From positions 1-64,000 of the forward strand of contig NZ_NKCN01000026.1 in NCBI RefSeq assembly GCF_002245535.1: a DNA stretch of 64,000 nucleotides, given 5' to 3'. Positions 1 through 7,522 of the stretch are shown here, one piece after another. A program made the position numbers and the translations under genes. Below the pieces are notes generated by a model that was not told the origin of the DNA, made no database searches, and saw only the letters and a program-made list of their open reading frames with translations. Positions within the stretch are counted from its first letter, which is position 1. Each line of letters opens with the position of its first letter. Origin of the DNA: Mycobacterium lehmannii (GTDB lineage Bacteria; Actinomycetota; Actinomycetes; Mycobacteriales; Mycobacteriaceae).

Positions 1-356
1 ACCCTGACCCCGCCAACACCGGCCAGGGTTATCCACCGCCGCCGCCCTATGGCGCGCCCTCCCCTTACGGCGCTCCGCCCTCGTACGCGGGATACGGCGC
101 ACCCGGGTATGCCGACGGTTACGGCATGCCGCAGGACAAGACCAACGGTCTGGCGATCGGCTCGCTGGTGGCCTCGGCGATCGGCGTCCTCTGTGGTGTC
201 GGCTCGCTGATCGGCATCGTGCTGGGCATCGTGGCGCTGAACCAGGTCAAGAACTCAGGCGAGGGCGGCCGCGGATTGGCGATCGCCGGCATTGCCGTCG
301 GCGCGGCGACGCTGCTGCTCAACATCGTCTTCGGCATCGCCATGCTGAGCACCTGA
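1..356 (+). CDS. DUF4190-type membrane protein, 5' end outside window
   Basis: The reading frame is open from base 3 and ends with TGA at 354-356, so the true start lies upstream. The visible N-terminal part is rich in Pro, Tyr and Gly (repeated PPPPYG-like stretches). It is followed by two hydrophobic helices either side of a short basic loop (NQVKNSGEGG), the usual DUF4190 layout. An internal ATG at 126 would remove the Pro-rich arm and is unlikely to be the real start. It is probably an inner-membrane protein of unknown function. The next gene is a paralogue 4 bases downstream, so the two are likely one transcript. Confidence 0.8.
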   Translation, partial: PDPANTGQGYPPPPPYGAPSPYGAPPSYAGYGAPGYADGYGMPQDKTNGLAIGSLVASAIGVLCGVGSLIGIVLGIVALNQVKNSGEGGRGLAIAGIAVGAATLLLNIVFGIAMLST

Positions 357-360
357 CCCA

Positions 361-825
361 GTGAGCGGCGGCGACCAGGACGGGGTCGGGAACACCGGCA
401 GGCCCGACCCGTTCGCACCGGTGGATTACCCCACCGATGCGGGGCTGCCGCCGCCGCTCGATACGCCGCCCTCACCGGGTTATCCGCCGCCCTATCCGGC
501 TTCTCCTCCTAACCCTTATCAGGGCTACTACCCGCTCGGCAGTTACGGATACGACCCCTACCGGCCGATCCGTCCTGCGGGCACGAACGGGATGGCGATC
601 GGCGCGTTGGTGTGCTCGCTCGTCGGGGTGTTCTGCTGCGGCGTGACGTGCATCGTCGGGGTGATCCTCGGTGTCATGGCGATGCGCGAAACCAAACGCA
701 CCGGACAGGACGGATTCGGAATTGCGTTGGCGGGCACGATCATCGGCGGGCTGGCGGTCGCAGGCTTCGTCGTCTACATACTGCTTTACCTGAGCCTGCT
801 CGCCACCGGAGGGTTGTGGGCCTGA
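361..825 (+). CDS. DUF4190-type membrane protein, paralogue of the preceding gene
   Basis: This 154-residue protein starts with GTG four bases after the stop of its neighbour. Residues 1-75 are a Pro/Tyr/Gly-rich cytoplasmic arm. Two hydrophobic segments follow (about 80-105 and 120-150), separated by a charged loop with RETKRTGQDG, matching the loop NQVKNSGEGG of the upstream gene. The second helix pair contains a CCGVTC cluster absent from the neighbour. The function is unknown. Duplicated DUF4190 genes are common in mycobacteria, and this pair looks like a local tandem duplication. Confidence 0.85.
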   Translation: MSGGDQDGVGNTGRPDPFAPVDYPTDAGLPPPLDTPPSPGYPPPYPASPPNPYQGYYPLGSYGYDPYRPIRPAGTNGMAIGALVCSLVGVFCCGVTCIVGVILGVMAMRETKRTGQDGFGIALAGTIIGGLAVAGFVVYILLYLSLLATGGLWA

Positions 826-828
826 GCG

Positions 829-1812
829 TCACTGCGGCGGACGGAATGGCTCGCCTTGGCGCTGCATGCCTGCGGCGCGGCCCTTTCCGGCGATCACCAG
901 GGCCATCTTCCGACTCGCCTCGTCGATCATCTCGTCGCCCAACATGGCCGCGCCCCTTGCCCCGCCTGCGCGCGAGGTGTGCCACTCGTAGGCCTCGAGA
1001 ATCAGTTCGGCGTGGTCGTAATCCTTCTGCCGGGGACTGAAAATCTCGTTGCCCGCGACGATCTGGTCGGGGTGCAGCACCCATTTGCCGTCGTATCCGA
1101 GCGCCGCGGAACGGCCGGCGACGCGGCGGAAGCCGTCGACGTCGCGAATCTTCAGATAGGGACCGTCGATCGCGAGCACGCCGTGCGTCCGCGCCGCCAC
1201 GAGAATGCGCATCAGCACGTGATGGTGCGCATCGCCGACGTCGTAGCCCTCCGGCTGCTCGCCGACCTCGAGCGTGCGCATGTTCAAGCTGGCCGCCATG
1301 TCGGCGGGTCCCAGCACCAGCGCCTGCACCCGGGGTGCGGCCGCGATCGCGTCAATGTTGGTGAGGCCCTGCGCATTCTCGATCTGCGCCTCGATACCGA
1401 TGCGGCCGACCGGGAGGTCGTGGGTGGCCTCGAGTTGGCTCAGCAACAAGTGCAGCGCCTGGATGTGGGAGGCGTCGCTGACCTTGGGCAGGACCACGAT
1501 GTCGAGTGCGGCACCGGCGGTCGCCACCACCTCGATGATGTCGGCGTAGGTCCACGGCGTCGTCCAGTCGTTGATCCGCACACCGCGCAGCTGACCGGCC
1601 CACCCCGGCTCCGCCAGAGCGGTCGCCACCCGGGTACGAGCCTCGGCTTTGGCCTCGGGCGCGACGGCGTCCTCGAGATCGAGGAACACCTCGTCAGCGG
1701 TCAGGGTTTTCGCCTTCTCGACCATTTTCGCGCTGCTCCCGGGAACGGAAAGGACCGTTCGGCGGGGTCGATACCGGTTTTCCACAACCACACTCTCTAC
1801 CCTTTGATGCAT
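829..1812 (-). CDS. CitE-like / HpcH-HpaI family CoA-ester lyase
   Basis: The protein is about 327 residues of the citrate-lyase beta-subunit superfamily. Near the N-terminus RRTVLSVPG and then DEVFLDLEDAV are diagnostic, the latter carrying metal-binding acids. Further in are VLGPADMAASL and GKWVLHPDQI, both family motifs. These enzymes cleave or form malyl-, citramalyl- or similar CoA esters; the substrate cannot be read from sequence. It is longer than the roughly 273-residue mycobacterial CitE. The ATG at 1812 interlocks with the ATG of the divergent MgtE-like gene. A TTG at 1824 or an internal GTG near 1785 are alternatives. It converges with the DUF4190 gene, whose stop is 3 bases away. 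Confidence 0.85.
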   Translation of the reverse strand: MHQRVESVVVENRYRPRRTVLSVPGSSAKMVEKAKTLTADEVFLDLEDAVAPEAKAEARTRVATALAEPGWAGQLRGVRINDWTTPWTYADIIEVVATAGAALDIVVLPKVSDASHIQALHLLLSQLEATHDLPVGRIGIEAQIENAQGLTNIDAIAAAPRVQALVLGPADMAASLNMRTLEVGEQPEGYDVGDAHHHVLMRILVAARTHGVLAIDGPYLKIRDVDGFRRVAGRSAALGYDGKWVLHPDQIVAGNEIFSPRQKDYDHAELILEAYEWHTSRAGGARGAAMLGDEMIDEASRKMALVIAGKGRAAGMQRQGEPFRPPQ

Positions 1813-1813
1813 G
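1798..1813 (+). promoter_or_regulatory. Probable leaderless promoter (-10 box) for the MgtE-like gene
   Basis: TACCCT at 1798-1803 fits the mycobacterial -10 consensus TANNNT and lies 7 bases before the ATG at 1811. Transcription would therefore begin at or next to the start codon, consistent with the lack of a Shine-Dalgarno sequence. The same bases encode the N-terminus of the divergent lyase, so the two starts share one very short control region. Confidence 0.4.
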
Positions 1814-3103
1814 GCGGCGGTCAACAGGGTCTATGCGGCTCGTCTCGCGGGGATGGTGGTCTTGGGCCCCGACGGCGAATCCATCGGCCGTGTCCGTGAT
1901 GTGGTGGTCAGCATCAGCCTGGTGCGCCAGCAACCCCGCGTACTCGGCTTGGTTGTCGAGATGCTCACGCGGCGAAGGATTTTCGTACCGATTCTGCGGG
2001 TGACGTCCATCGATCCCGGCGCGGTGACGCTTGCCACCGGCAGTGTGTCGTTGCGCCGGTTCGCCCAGCGTCCCGGTGAGGTGCTCGTGCTCGGGCAGGT
2101 GATCGAAACCCGCGTCCGAGTCGACGATCCGGACCTGCCGCAGCTGGCCAACGTCGATGTGATCGTCGTCGATCTCGGCATCGAGCAGACGCGCACCCGC
2201 GACTGGATGGTCACCAAGGTCGCAGTCCGCCCACACCGGCGCTTGGGCAGGCGCGCCAATGTGCACGTGGTGGACTGGCAGGACGTTCAGGGCCTGACAC
2301 CGTCGGGTCTGGCGATGCCCGGCCAGGGCGTCGCGCAACTACTCGACCAGTTCGAGGGGCAGCGCGCCGTCGAGGTGGCCGAGGCGATCCGGGAGCTGCC
2401 TGCCAAGCGGCGCTACGAACTGGTCAACGCCTTCGACGACGAGCGGCTGGCCGACGTGCTGCAGGAGTTGCCCGAAGACGACCAACTCGACGTGCTCAGG
2501 AGGCTGCCGGCCGACCGCGCCACCGACGTCCTCGAGGCGATGGACCCCGACGACGCCGCCGACCTGCTCGGGTCGATGACGCCGACCGACGCCGAGCAGT
2601 TCCTTCGTCGCATGGACCCCGAGGATTCCGAGGATGTCCGTCGCCTGCTGGCGCACTCTCCCGACACCGCGGGCGGGTTGATGACATCCGAGCCCGTCGT
2701 GCTGGCCCCGGACACCACCGTCGCCGAAGCACTCGCGCGGGTCCGCGACCCGGACCTCACCCCGGCGTTGGCCTCGTTGGTGTTCGTCACCCGCCCCCCG
2801 ACCGCCACGCCCACCGGTCACTACCTGGGTTGTGTGCACCTGCAGCGCCTGCTGCGCGAGCCGCCTGCCGATCTGGTCAGCGGCATCGTGGACACCGATC
2901 TGCCCAACCTGTCCCCCGACGACTCGCTGGGCGCGGTGACGCGCTACTTCGCCGCCTACAACCTGTTGTGTGGGCCGGTCGTCGACGAGGAGAGCCACCT
3001 GCTGGGCGCCGTGTCGGTCGACGACGTGCTCGACCATCTGCTGCCCCACGACTGGCGCGAGACCACCGAACCCGAGCTCACCGGCGCCGAAGGCACCTCA
3101 TGA
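1811..3103 (+). CDS. MgtE N-domain and CBS-domain protein (Rv1232c-like)
   Basis: This 430-residue soluble protein opens with a PRC-barrel-like segment (VVLGPDGESIGRVRDV, residues 16-31). An MgtE intracellular N-domain follows at about 170-290, with repeated LPEDDQLDVL- and MDPDDAADLL-type motifs. A CBS pair at about 290-410 includes TAGGLMT. It lacks the C-terminal membrane domain of true MgtE magnesium channels, so it is more likely a Mg2+- or nucleotide-sensing regulatory protein than a transporter. The downstream DUF1003 membrane gene overlaps it by 4 bases (ATGA), so the two are translationally coupled and may form a complex. That last point is inference. Confidence 0.9.
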   Translation: MAAVNRVYAARLAGMVVLGPDGESIGRVRDVVVSISLVRQQPRVLGLVVEMLTRRRIFVPILRVTSIDPGAVTLATGSVSLRRFAQRPGEVLVLGQVIETRVRVDDPDLPQLANVDVIVVDLGIEQTRTRDWMVTKVAVRPHRRLGRRANVHVVDWQDVQGLTPSGLAMPGQGVAQLLDQFEGQRAVEVAEAIRELPAKRRYELVNAFDDERLADVLQELPEDDQLDVLRRLPADRATDVLEAMDPDDAADLLGSMTPTDAEQFLRRMDPEDSEDVRRLLAHSPDTAGGLMTSEPVVLAPDTTVAEALARVRDPDLTPALASLVFVTRPPTATPTGHYLGCVHLQRLLREPPADLVSGIVDTDLPNLSPDDSLGAVTRYFAAYNLLCGPVVDEESHLLGAVSVDDVLDHLLPHDWRETTEPELTGAEGTS

Positions 3104-3651
3104 GCGACCGCAGCCGGCTCGATACGCCGCTGGCCACGCGGCGGCGGTTCTCGTTCAACGTCGATCCCGAGGCGGTCGGGAACGTCAGCGAGAACATCGC
3201 CCGGTTCCTGGGCACCGGGCGCTACTTGGCCTGGCAGACCATCCTCGTGATCGTCTGGATCACGTTGAACCTGTTCGCGGTCGGGCTGCGCTGGGACCCG
3301 TATCCGTTCATCCTGCTCAACCTGGCGTTCTCCACCCAGGCGGCCTACGCGGCACCGCTGATCCTGCTGGCGCAGAACCGTCAGGAAAACCGCGACCGCG
3401 TGTCACTGGACGAAGACCGTCGCCGCGCCCTGCAGACCAAGGCCGACACCGAATACCTGGCCCGCGAACTGGCCGCGCTGCGGTTGGCGATCGGCGAGGT
3501 GGTCACCCGCGACTACCTGCGCAGAGAACTCGACGAGATGCGCGAGATGCTGGCCTCCCTGCAGCACCCGGCTGGCGGATCGGACGACGACGAAGCTGGC
3601 CGGAGCGACCCGGGTGAGCGCCGGCCGAAAAAGTCGAGTGCAGGTGGCTAA
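3100..3651 (+). CDS. DUF1003 family membrane protein (Rv1231c-like)
   Basis: The protein has 183 residues; its ATG overlaps the stop of the MgtE-like gene (ATGA). After a basic N-terminus the DUF1003 core has two hydrophobic helices, about residues 45-65 and 70-95. The connecting sequence DPYPFILLNLAFS is the family hallmark, followed by QNRQENRDR. The C-terminal half is charged and helical, with likely coiled-coil character (about 105-155), and ends in an acidic then basic tail. The biochemical role is unknown. Tight coupling with an MgtE-N/CBS protein is conserved in mycobacteria as I recall it and suggests joint function at the membrane. Confidence 0.9.
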   Translation: MSDRSRLDTPLATRRRFSFNVDPEAVGNVSENIARFLGTGRYLAWQTILVIVWITLNLFAVGLRWDPYPFILLNLAFSTQAAYAAPLILLAQNRQENRDRVSLDEDRRRALQTKADTEYLARELAALRLAIGEVVTRDYLRRELDEMREMLASLQHPAGGSDDDEAGRSDPGERRPKKSSAGG

Positions 3652-3729
3652 CGAATTGCTGTAACGCGGCGGTTATCTAGTAGGTATGGTGACTTGGTTC
3701 ACAAGCGATCGCAAACATAGGACGGTTGA

Positions 3730-5226
3730 GTGCACATAAGGGGAGGAGCCGCCGCCCTCAAGGCCGTGCGGCGCCAAACGGGGCGTCTGCGGCGAATCCC
3801 GGGCCCTCACGTGCAGAAGCTGGCATCCGCCAACCGCATGCGCGCCGGCCTCGGCGTGGCCATCATCACCCCGATCATCCTGGCCGGCAGCGTCGGCGCC
3901 TCGGCGCCGTCCCCGCAGACCCCGACCTCGGATGCCGCGGTGACGCCACTGGCCGCTGTCGAACCGTCTCCGGGCGCCCGGTCGGGCGCATCGGTGGTCG
4001 CCGTCGCCAAGGAACCGATGGCCTTCCACATCGCCGCCTCGACGGTGTCGGCTCCCCCGCCCGCCGCAGTGGTGAATTCGCCTGGCGCACTGGGTATTCC
4101 CGGTATGGCCTTGTCGGCGTACCGGAACGCCGAGCGCATCATGGCGTCCGCTTACCCCGGCTGCGGCCTGAGCTGGAACCTGTTGGCCGGTATCGGGCGC
4201 ATCGAGTCGATGCACGCCAACGGAGGCGCGACCGACGCCCGTGGCACGGCCATCCGCCCCATCTTCGGGCCCACGCTCGACGGCACTCTGCCCGGCAACG
4301 AGATCATCGTGCAGAGCCGCGTGGCCGACCGCGTCACCTACGCCCGCGCAATGGGACCGATGCAGTTCCTGCCGGGCACCTGGTCGCGGTACGCCTCCGA
4401 CGGCGACGGCGACGGCAAGGCCGAAGTGCAGAACCTGTTCGACTCGTCACTGGCCGCCGCCCGCTATCTGTGCAGCGGCAACCTGAACCTGCGAGACCCG
4501 AACCACGTCATGTCGGCGATCCTGCGTTACAACAACTCGGTGGCCTACGCGCGCAATGTGCTGGGCTGGGCCGCGGCGTACGCGACGGGCGTCGTGCCGA
4601 TGGATCTGCCTCCGATCACCGGATCGGTCCCGACGTTGGAAGACACCCCCGCCAACGTGCACCTCACCGATCTGAAGGAGTACCAGGGCCTCGGGCCGGG
4701 TCTGCCCCTCAACGCTCTGGGACTGCCAGAAGGCGATCCGTTGGCGTTGATGCCGTTGCTCGAGCGCGACTCGGTAGCCAGCCGGATGGGCAATATGCCG
4801 GGCTTCGTTCCTGGTCAGCGGCTCGGTCCCCTGCCAGGGCCGGCACCGCAAGCACCGGCGACGCCACAGGCCCCCGCGCAACCGCCGCCGTGGACACCGC
4901 CGTGGATGCAGCCACAACGGCCCGAGTGCGCGGTGTTCTGCATCGAGGACAACCCGGCGCCACCGCTGCAGCCGGCACTCGGTGGGCCACCGATAGCCAA
5001 CCCGATGCTTCCGCCCGCACCGGCGCCGTTGGGGCCGCCCGCACCACTGGGTGCTCCGCAGCCTGGGCCCGCGCCGATCGGCGCACCGGCTCCCGTCGGC
5101 GCACCCGGTCCGGCTCCCGTCGGGGCACCCGCGCCAGGCCCGGCTCAAGCATCCGCACCCGGTCCGGCGGCACCCGCCCCTGGCCCGGCGGCCCAGCCGG
5201 GTCCGGCGCCGGGACCCGTCGGTTAA
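3730..5226 (+). CDS. Exported lytic transglycosylase with Pro/Ala-rich tail (Rv1230c-like)
   Basis: This 498-residue protein starts at GTG 3730. A basic N-terminus precedes one hydrophobic signal-anchor helix at residues 38-56. The catalytic region spans about 125-290 and matches the SLT_2/MltB-like transglycosylase fold. GIGRIES places the candidate catalytic glutamate at residue 159, and RAMGPMQFLPGTW is the substrate-groove motif. It would cleave the MurNAc-GlcNAc bond of peptidoglycan outside the membrane. Residues after about 355 are low-complexity Pro/Ala/Gly, probably a wall-spanning linker. A GTG at 3811 is an alternative start. A stem-loop follows the gene. Confidence 0.88.
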   Translation: MHIRGGAAALKAVRRQTGRLRRIPGPHVQKLASANRMRAGLGVAIITPIILAGSVGASAPSPQTPTSDAAVTPLAAVEPSPGARSGASVVAVAKEPMAFHIAASTVSAPPPAAVVNSPGALGIPGMALSAYRNAERIMASAYPGCGLSWNLLAGIGRIESMHANGGATDARGTAIRPIFGPTLDGTLPGNEIIVQSRVADRVTYARAMGPMQFLPGTWSRYASDGDGDGKAEVQNLFDSSLAAARYLCSGNLNLRDPNHVMSAILRYNNSVAYARNVLGWAAAYATGVVPMDLPPITGSVPTLEDTPANVHLTDLKEYQGLGPGLPLNALGLPEGDPLALMPLLERDSVASRMGNMPGFVPGQRLGPLPGPAPQAPATPQAPAQPPPWTPPWMQPQRPECAVFCIEDNPAPPLQPALGGPPIANPMLPPAPAPLGPPAPLGAPQPGPAPIGAPAPVGAPGPAPVGAPAPGPAQASAPGPAAPAPGPAAQPGPAPGPVG

Positions 5227-5232
5227 GCGCCG

Positions 5233-5258
5233 CCGTCGAGTCGGCCTAGACTCGACGG
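5233..5258. terminator. Perfect 10-bp inverted repeat between transglycosylase and mrp
   Basis: CCGTCGAGTC at 5233-5242 is exactly complementary to 5249-5258, with the 6-base loop GGCCTA. There is no U-tract, so this is at best a Rho-independent-like or attenuating hairpin. It ends 2 bases before the mrp ATG and would occlude the ribosome-binding region if transcribed. A terminator or a translation control element are both possible. Confidence 0.4.
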
Positions 5259-5260
5259 TG

Positions 5261-6403
5261 ATGTCTCATTCACCCGCTGACCTGGAAACCGCGATCCGTC
5301 GCGCGCTGGCCAAGGTGATCGACCCCGAGCTGCGGCGGCCGATCACCGAGCTCGGCATGGTCAAGAACGTCACCGTCGAACGTGACGGGGCGGTCCATGT
5401 GGAGATCTACCTGACCACCGCCGCGTGCCCGAAGAAGACCGAGATCTCCGAACAGGTCAGCCGGGCCGTCGCCGACGTCCCGGGAACCGGTGCCGTGCGG
5501 GTCACCCTCGACGTGATGAACGACGAACAACGCACCGAACTGCGCAAACAACTGCGTGGTGATTCGCGCGAGCCCGTCATCCCGTTCGCCCAGCCCGGTT
5601 CGCTGACCCGCGTCTACGCGGTGGCCTCCGGTAAGGGTGGCGTCGGCAAGTCCAGCGTCACGGTGAACCTCGCCGCGGCCATGGCCGCGCGTGGCGTGTC
5701 GGTCGGAGTGCTCGACGCCGACATCTACGGGCACTCCGTTCCCCGCATGATGGGCATCACGGACCGGCCCACCCAGGTCGAGTCGATGATCGTTCCGCCG
5801 GTCGCCCACGACGTCCGGGTCATCTCCATCGCGATGTTCACCCAGGGCAACACCCCGGTGGTCTGGCGCGGCCCGATGCTGCACCGTGCGCTGCAGCAGT
5901 TCCTCGCCGACGTCTACTGGGGTGACCTCGACGTGCTGCTGCTCGACCTGCCGCCGGGCACCGGCGACGTCGCGATCTCGGTGGCCCAGCTGATTCCGGG
6001 CGCGGAGATCCTGGTGGTCACGACGCCCCAACTGGCCGCCGCCGAGGTGGCCGAGCGGGCAGGAGCGATCGCGCTGCAGACCCGTCAGCGCATCGTCGGC
6101 GTGGTGGAGAACATGGCCGGGCTGACGTTGCCCGACGGCACCACCATGCAGATCTTCGGCGAAGGCGGCGGCAAACAGGTCGCTGAGCGGTTGTCGCGCG
6201 CGATCGGCGCCGACGTGCCGTTGCTGGGCCAGGTGCCGCTGGACCCCGAACTGGTGACGGCAGGTGACTCCGGCGTCCCGCTGGTGCTCTCCGCACCGGA
6301 CTCGGCGGCCGGTAAGGAGTTGCGCAGCGTCGCCGATGCCCTGTCGAGCCGCAAACGCGGACTGGCGGGCATGTCGCTGGGTTTGGACCCGGCCGGTCGA
6401 TAA
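5261..6403 (+). CDS. mrp: Mrp/NBP35-type iron-sulfur cluster carrier ATPase
   Basis: This 380-residue protein joins an N-terminal MIP18/DUF59 domain (about 1-85, with DPELRRPITELGMV) to a ParA/MinD-like P-loop ATPase. The deviant Walker A is ASGKGGVGKSS at about residues 122-132. Later come DADIYGHSVP, WRGPMLHRALQQF and DLPPGTGD, all Mrp signatures. Mrp proteins hold and deliver Fe-S clusters in the cytosol. The usual CxxC of many homologues is not evident in the C-terminal part. The ATG at 5261 gives the normal domain boundary; GTG 5258 is an alternative. No Shine-Dalgarno is visible because an inverted repeat abuts the start. Confidence 0.95.
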   Translation: MSHSPADLETAIRRALAKVIDPELRRPITELGMVKNVTVERDGAVHVEIYLTTAACPKKTEISEQVSRAVADVPGTGAVRVTLDVMNDEQRTELRKQLRGDSREPVIPFAQPGSLTRVYAVASGKGGVGKSSVTVNLAAAMAARGVSVGVLDADIYGHSVPRMMGITDRPTQVESMIVPPVAHDVRVISIAMFTQGNTPVVWRGPMLHRALQQFLADVYWGDLDVLLLDLPPGTGDVAISVAQLIPGAEILVVTTPQLAAAEVAERAGAIALQTRQRIVGVVENMAGLTLPDGTTMQIFGEGGGKQVAERLSRAIGADVPLLGQVPLDPELVTAGDSGVPLVLSAPDSAAGKELRSVADALSSRKRGLAGMSLGLDPAGR

Positions 6404-6457
6404 CGGTCGCGTGTCCGAGCCCGAACTCCGTCACACCCTGTCCGACAAGGCGTTACA

Positions 6458-7102
6458 GTGCTGTTCGTGGGTAGGGCGATGTTAGCCAACGGGCGCGGCA
6501 AGTTGCTGGCGCTCGTTGCGTCCATCACGCTGTCCGTCGCCCTGTTCTACGCTCAGACCGCCGAACCCGCGGCACAGCATTCCGCCCCGCCCGCGGCCGG
6601 GCATCAGGATGCGCCTGCGGCCGCCCCCAGGGTCAACACACCCACCGAAGCGGAGTTGCTCGCGGCCAGCGCGCCCGTCGCCACGGCAGCGACCCCGTTC
6701 GCGTTGCCCGCCGGTATCACGCCCGAAAACGGGTTGCAGGTCAACACGATTCGGGTGGCCCGCGCGATCAGCGTGTTGTTCCCCGAAGTCAAGACGATCG
6801 GCGGATACCGCCAAGACCCGCTGCGGTGGCACCCGAACGGCCTGGCGATCGACGTGATGATCCCGAACCACGGCAGCGAAGCGGGCATCGCGCTCGGTAA
6901 CCAGATCGCCGGGATCGCGTTGGCGAACGCGGAGCGCTGGGGTGTGATCCATGTGATCTGGCGGCAGGGCTTCTACCCGGGCGTCGGGGCACCCAGTTGG
7001 ACGGCCGACTACGGCAACGAAACCGCTAACCACTTCGACCATGTCCACATCGCCACCAACGGCGGCGGATACCCGACCGGCGACGAGGACTATTTCATCT
7101 GA
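6458..7102 (+). CDS. Exported protein with a DD-peptidase-like C-terminal domain
   Basis: The protein has up to 214 residues. GTG 6458, GTG 6467 and ATG 6479 are all possible starts; from 6479 a clean signal peptide is seen (NGRGK, then a hydrophobic core). An Ala/Pro/His-rich linker follows. The folded part, residues 90-214, contains IGGYRQDPLRWHPNGLAIDV and NHFDHVHIAT. Its His and Asp placement resembles extensin-like/D-Ala-D-Ala carboxypeptidase-fold domains often annotated as ARB_07466-like in actinobacteria. A peptidoglycan-related role fits the transglycosylase two genes upstream, but catalysis is inferred only. Confidence 0.8.
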   Translation: MLFVGRAMLANGRGKLLALVASITLSVALFYAQTAEPAAQHSAPPAAGHQDAPAAAPRVNTPTEAELLAASAPVATAATPFALPAGITPENGLQVNTIRVARAISVLFPEVKTIGGYRQDPLRWHPNGLAIDVMIPNHGSEAGIALGNQIAGIALANAERWGVIHVIWRQGFYPGVGAPSWTADYGNETANHFDHVHIATNGGGYPTGDEDYFI

Positions 7103-7114
7103 GCTCTCGCCGCT

Positions 7115-7519
7115 TTATGTGGCGTCGGTGTCGAACGGTGTCGTCGCGGGCGCTTGCGGTGCTGCGGGCGGAGCCGTCTGCGCAGGCGGCTCCGTCGAGG
7201 AGATCGGCTTATCGGCCTGCTTGCGGTCGAAGTTGCCGGTGAAGATCGAGTCGTCGCCGTCGAGCAGATGTTTGGTGAGCGCGGCGCGCGGCGTCATACC
7301 GCGCAACTTGTTGAGCTCGCTGAGCGGCTCGCGCAGGTCGTCGAACTCCGGTCCGAGGTCTTCCCGCAGTTGACTGGTGGCGCCGCTGATGTAGTCGCGG
7401 GCCTGCCGCAGCGCGCCCGTCGTCCACCGGATTGCGCCGGGTAGCCGCTCGGGTCCCAGGATCACCAGACCGGCGATCACCAGGATCAGCATCTCGCCCC
7501 AGCCGATATTGGCGAACAT
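7115..7519 (-). CDS. tatB: Twin-arginine translocase subunit TatB
   Basis: This 134-residue protein begins with a short periplasmic N-terminus and one transmembrane helix. The Glu-bearing helix start (GWGEMLILVIAGLVILGPERLP) is typical of TatA/TatB. An amphipathic helix follows (about 22-60) and then a Pro/Ala/Thr-rich tail. The acidic residue in the helix and the long amphipathic segment favour TatB over TatA. It would form the folded-protein export receptor with TatC, which is not encoded here. Its start lies 3 bases after the htrA stop, so it is probably last in the rseA-htrA-tatB run, matching M. tuberculosis Rv1222-Rv1224. Confidence 0.93.
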   Translation of the reverse strand: MFANIGWGEMLILVIAGLVILGPERLPGAIRWTTGALRQARDYISGATSQLREDLGPEFDDLREPLSELNKLRGMTPRAALTKHLLDGDDSIFTGNFDRKQADKPISSTEPPAQTAPPAAPQAPATTPFDTDAT

Positions 7520-7522
7520 CGG

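Noticed and set aside
4850..5226. PE-PGRS-like or collagen-like repeat in the transglycosylase tail.
   Set aside because: It is a Pro/Ala/Gly low-complexity linker without the GGAGGX motif and without a PE domain.
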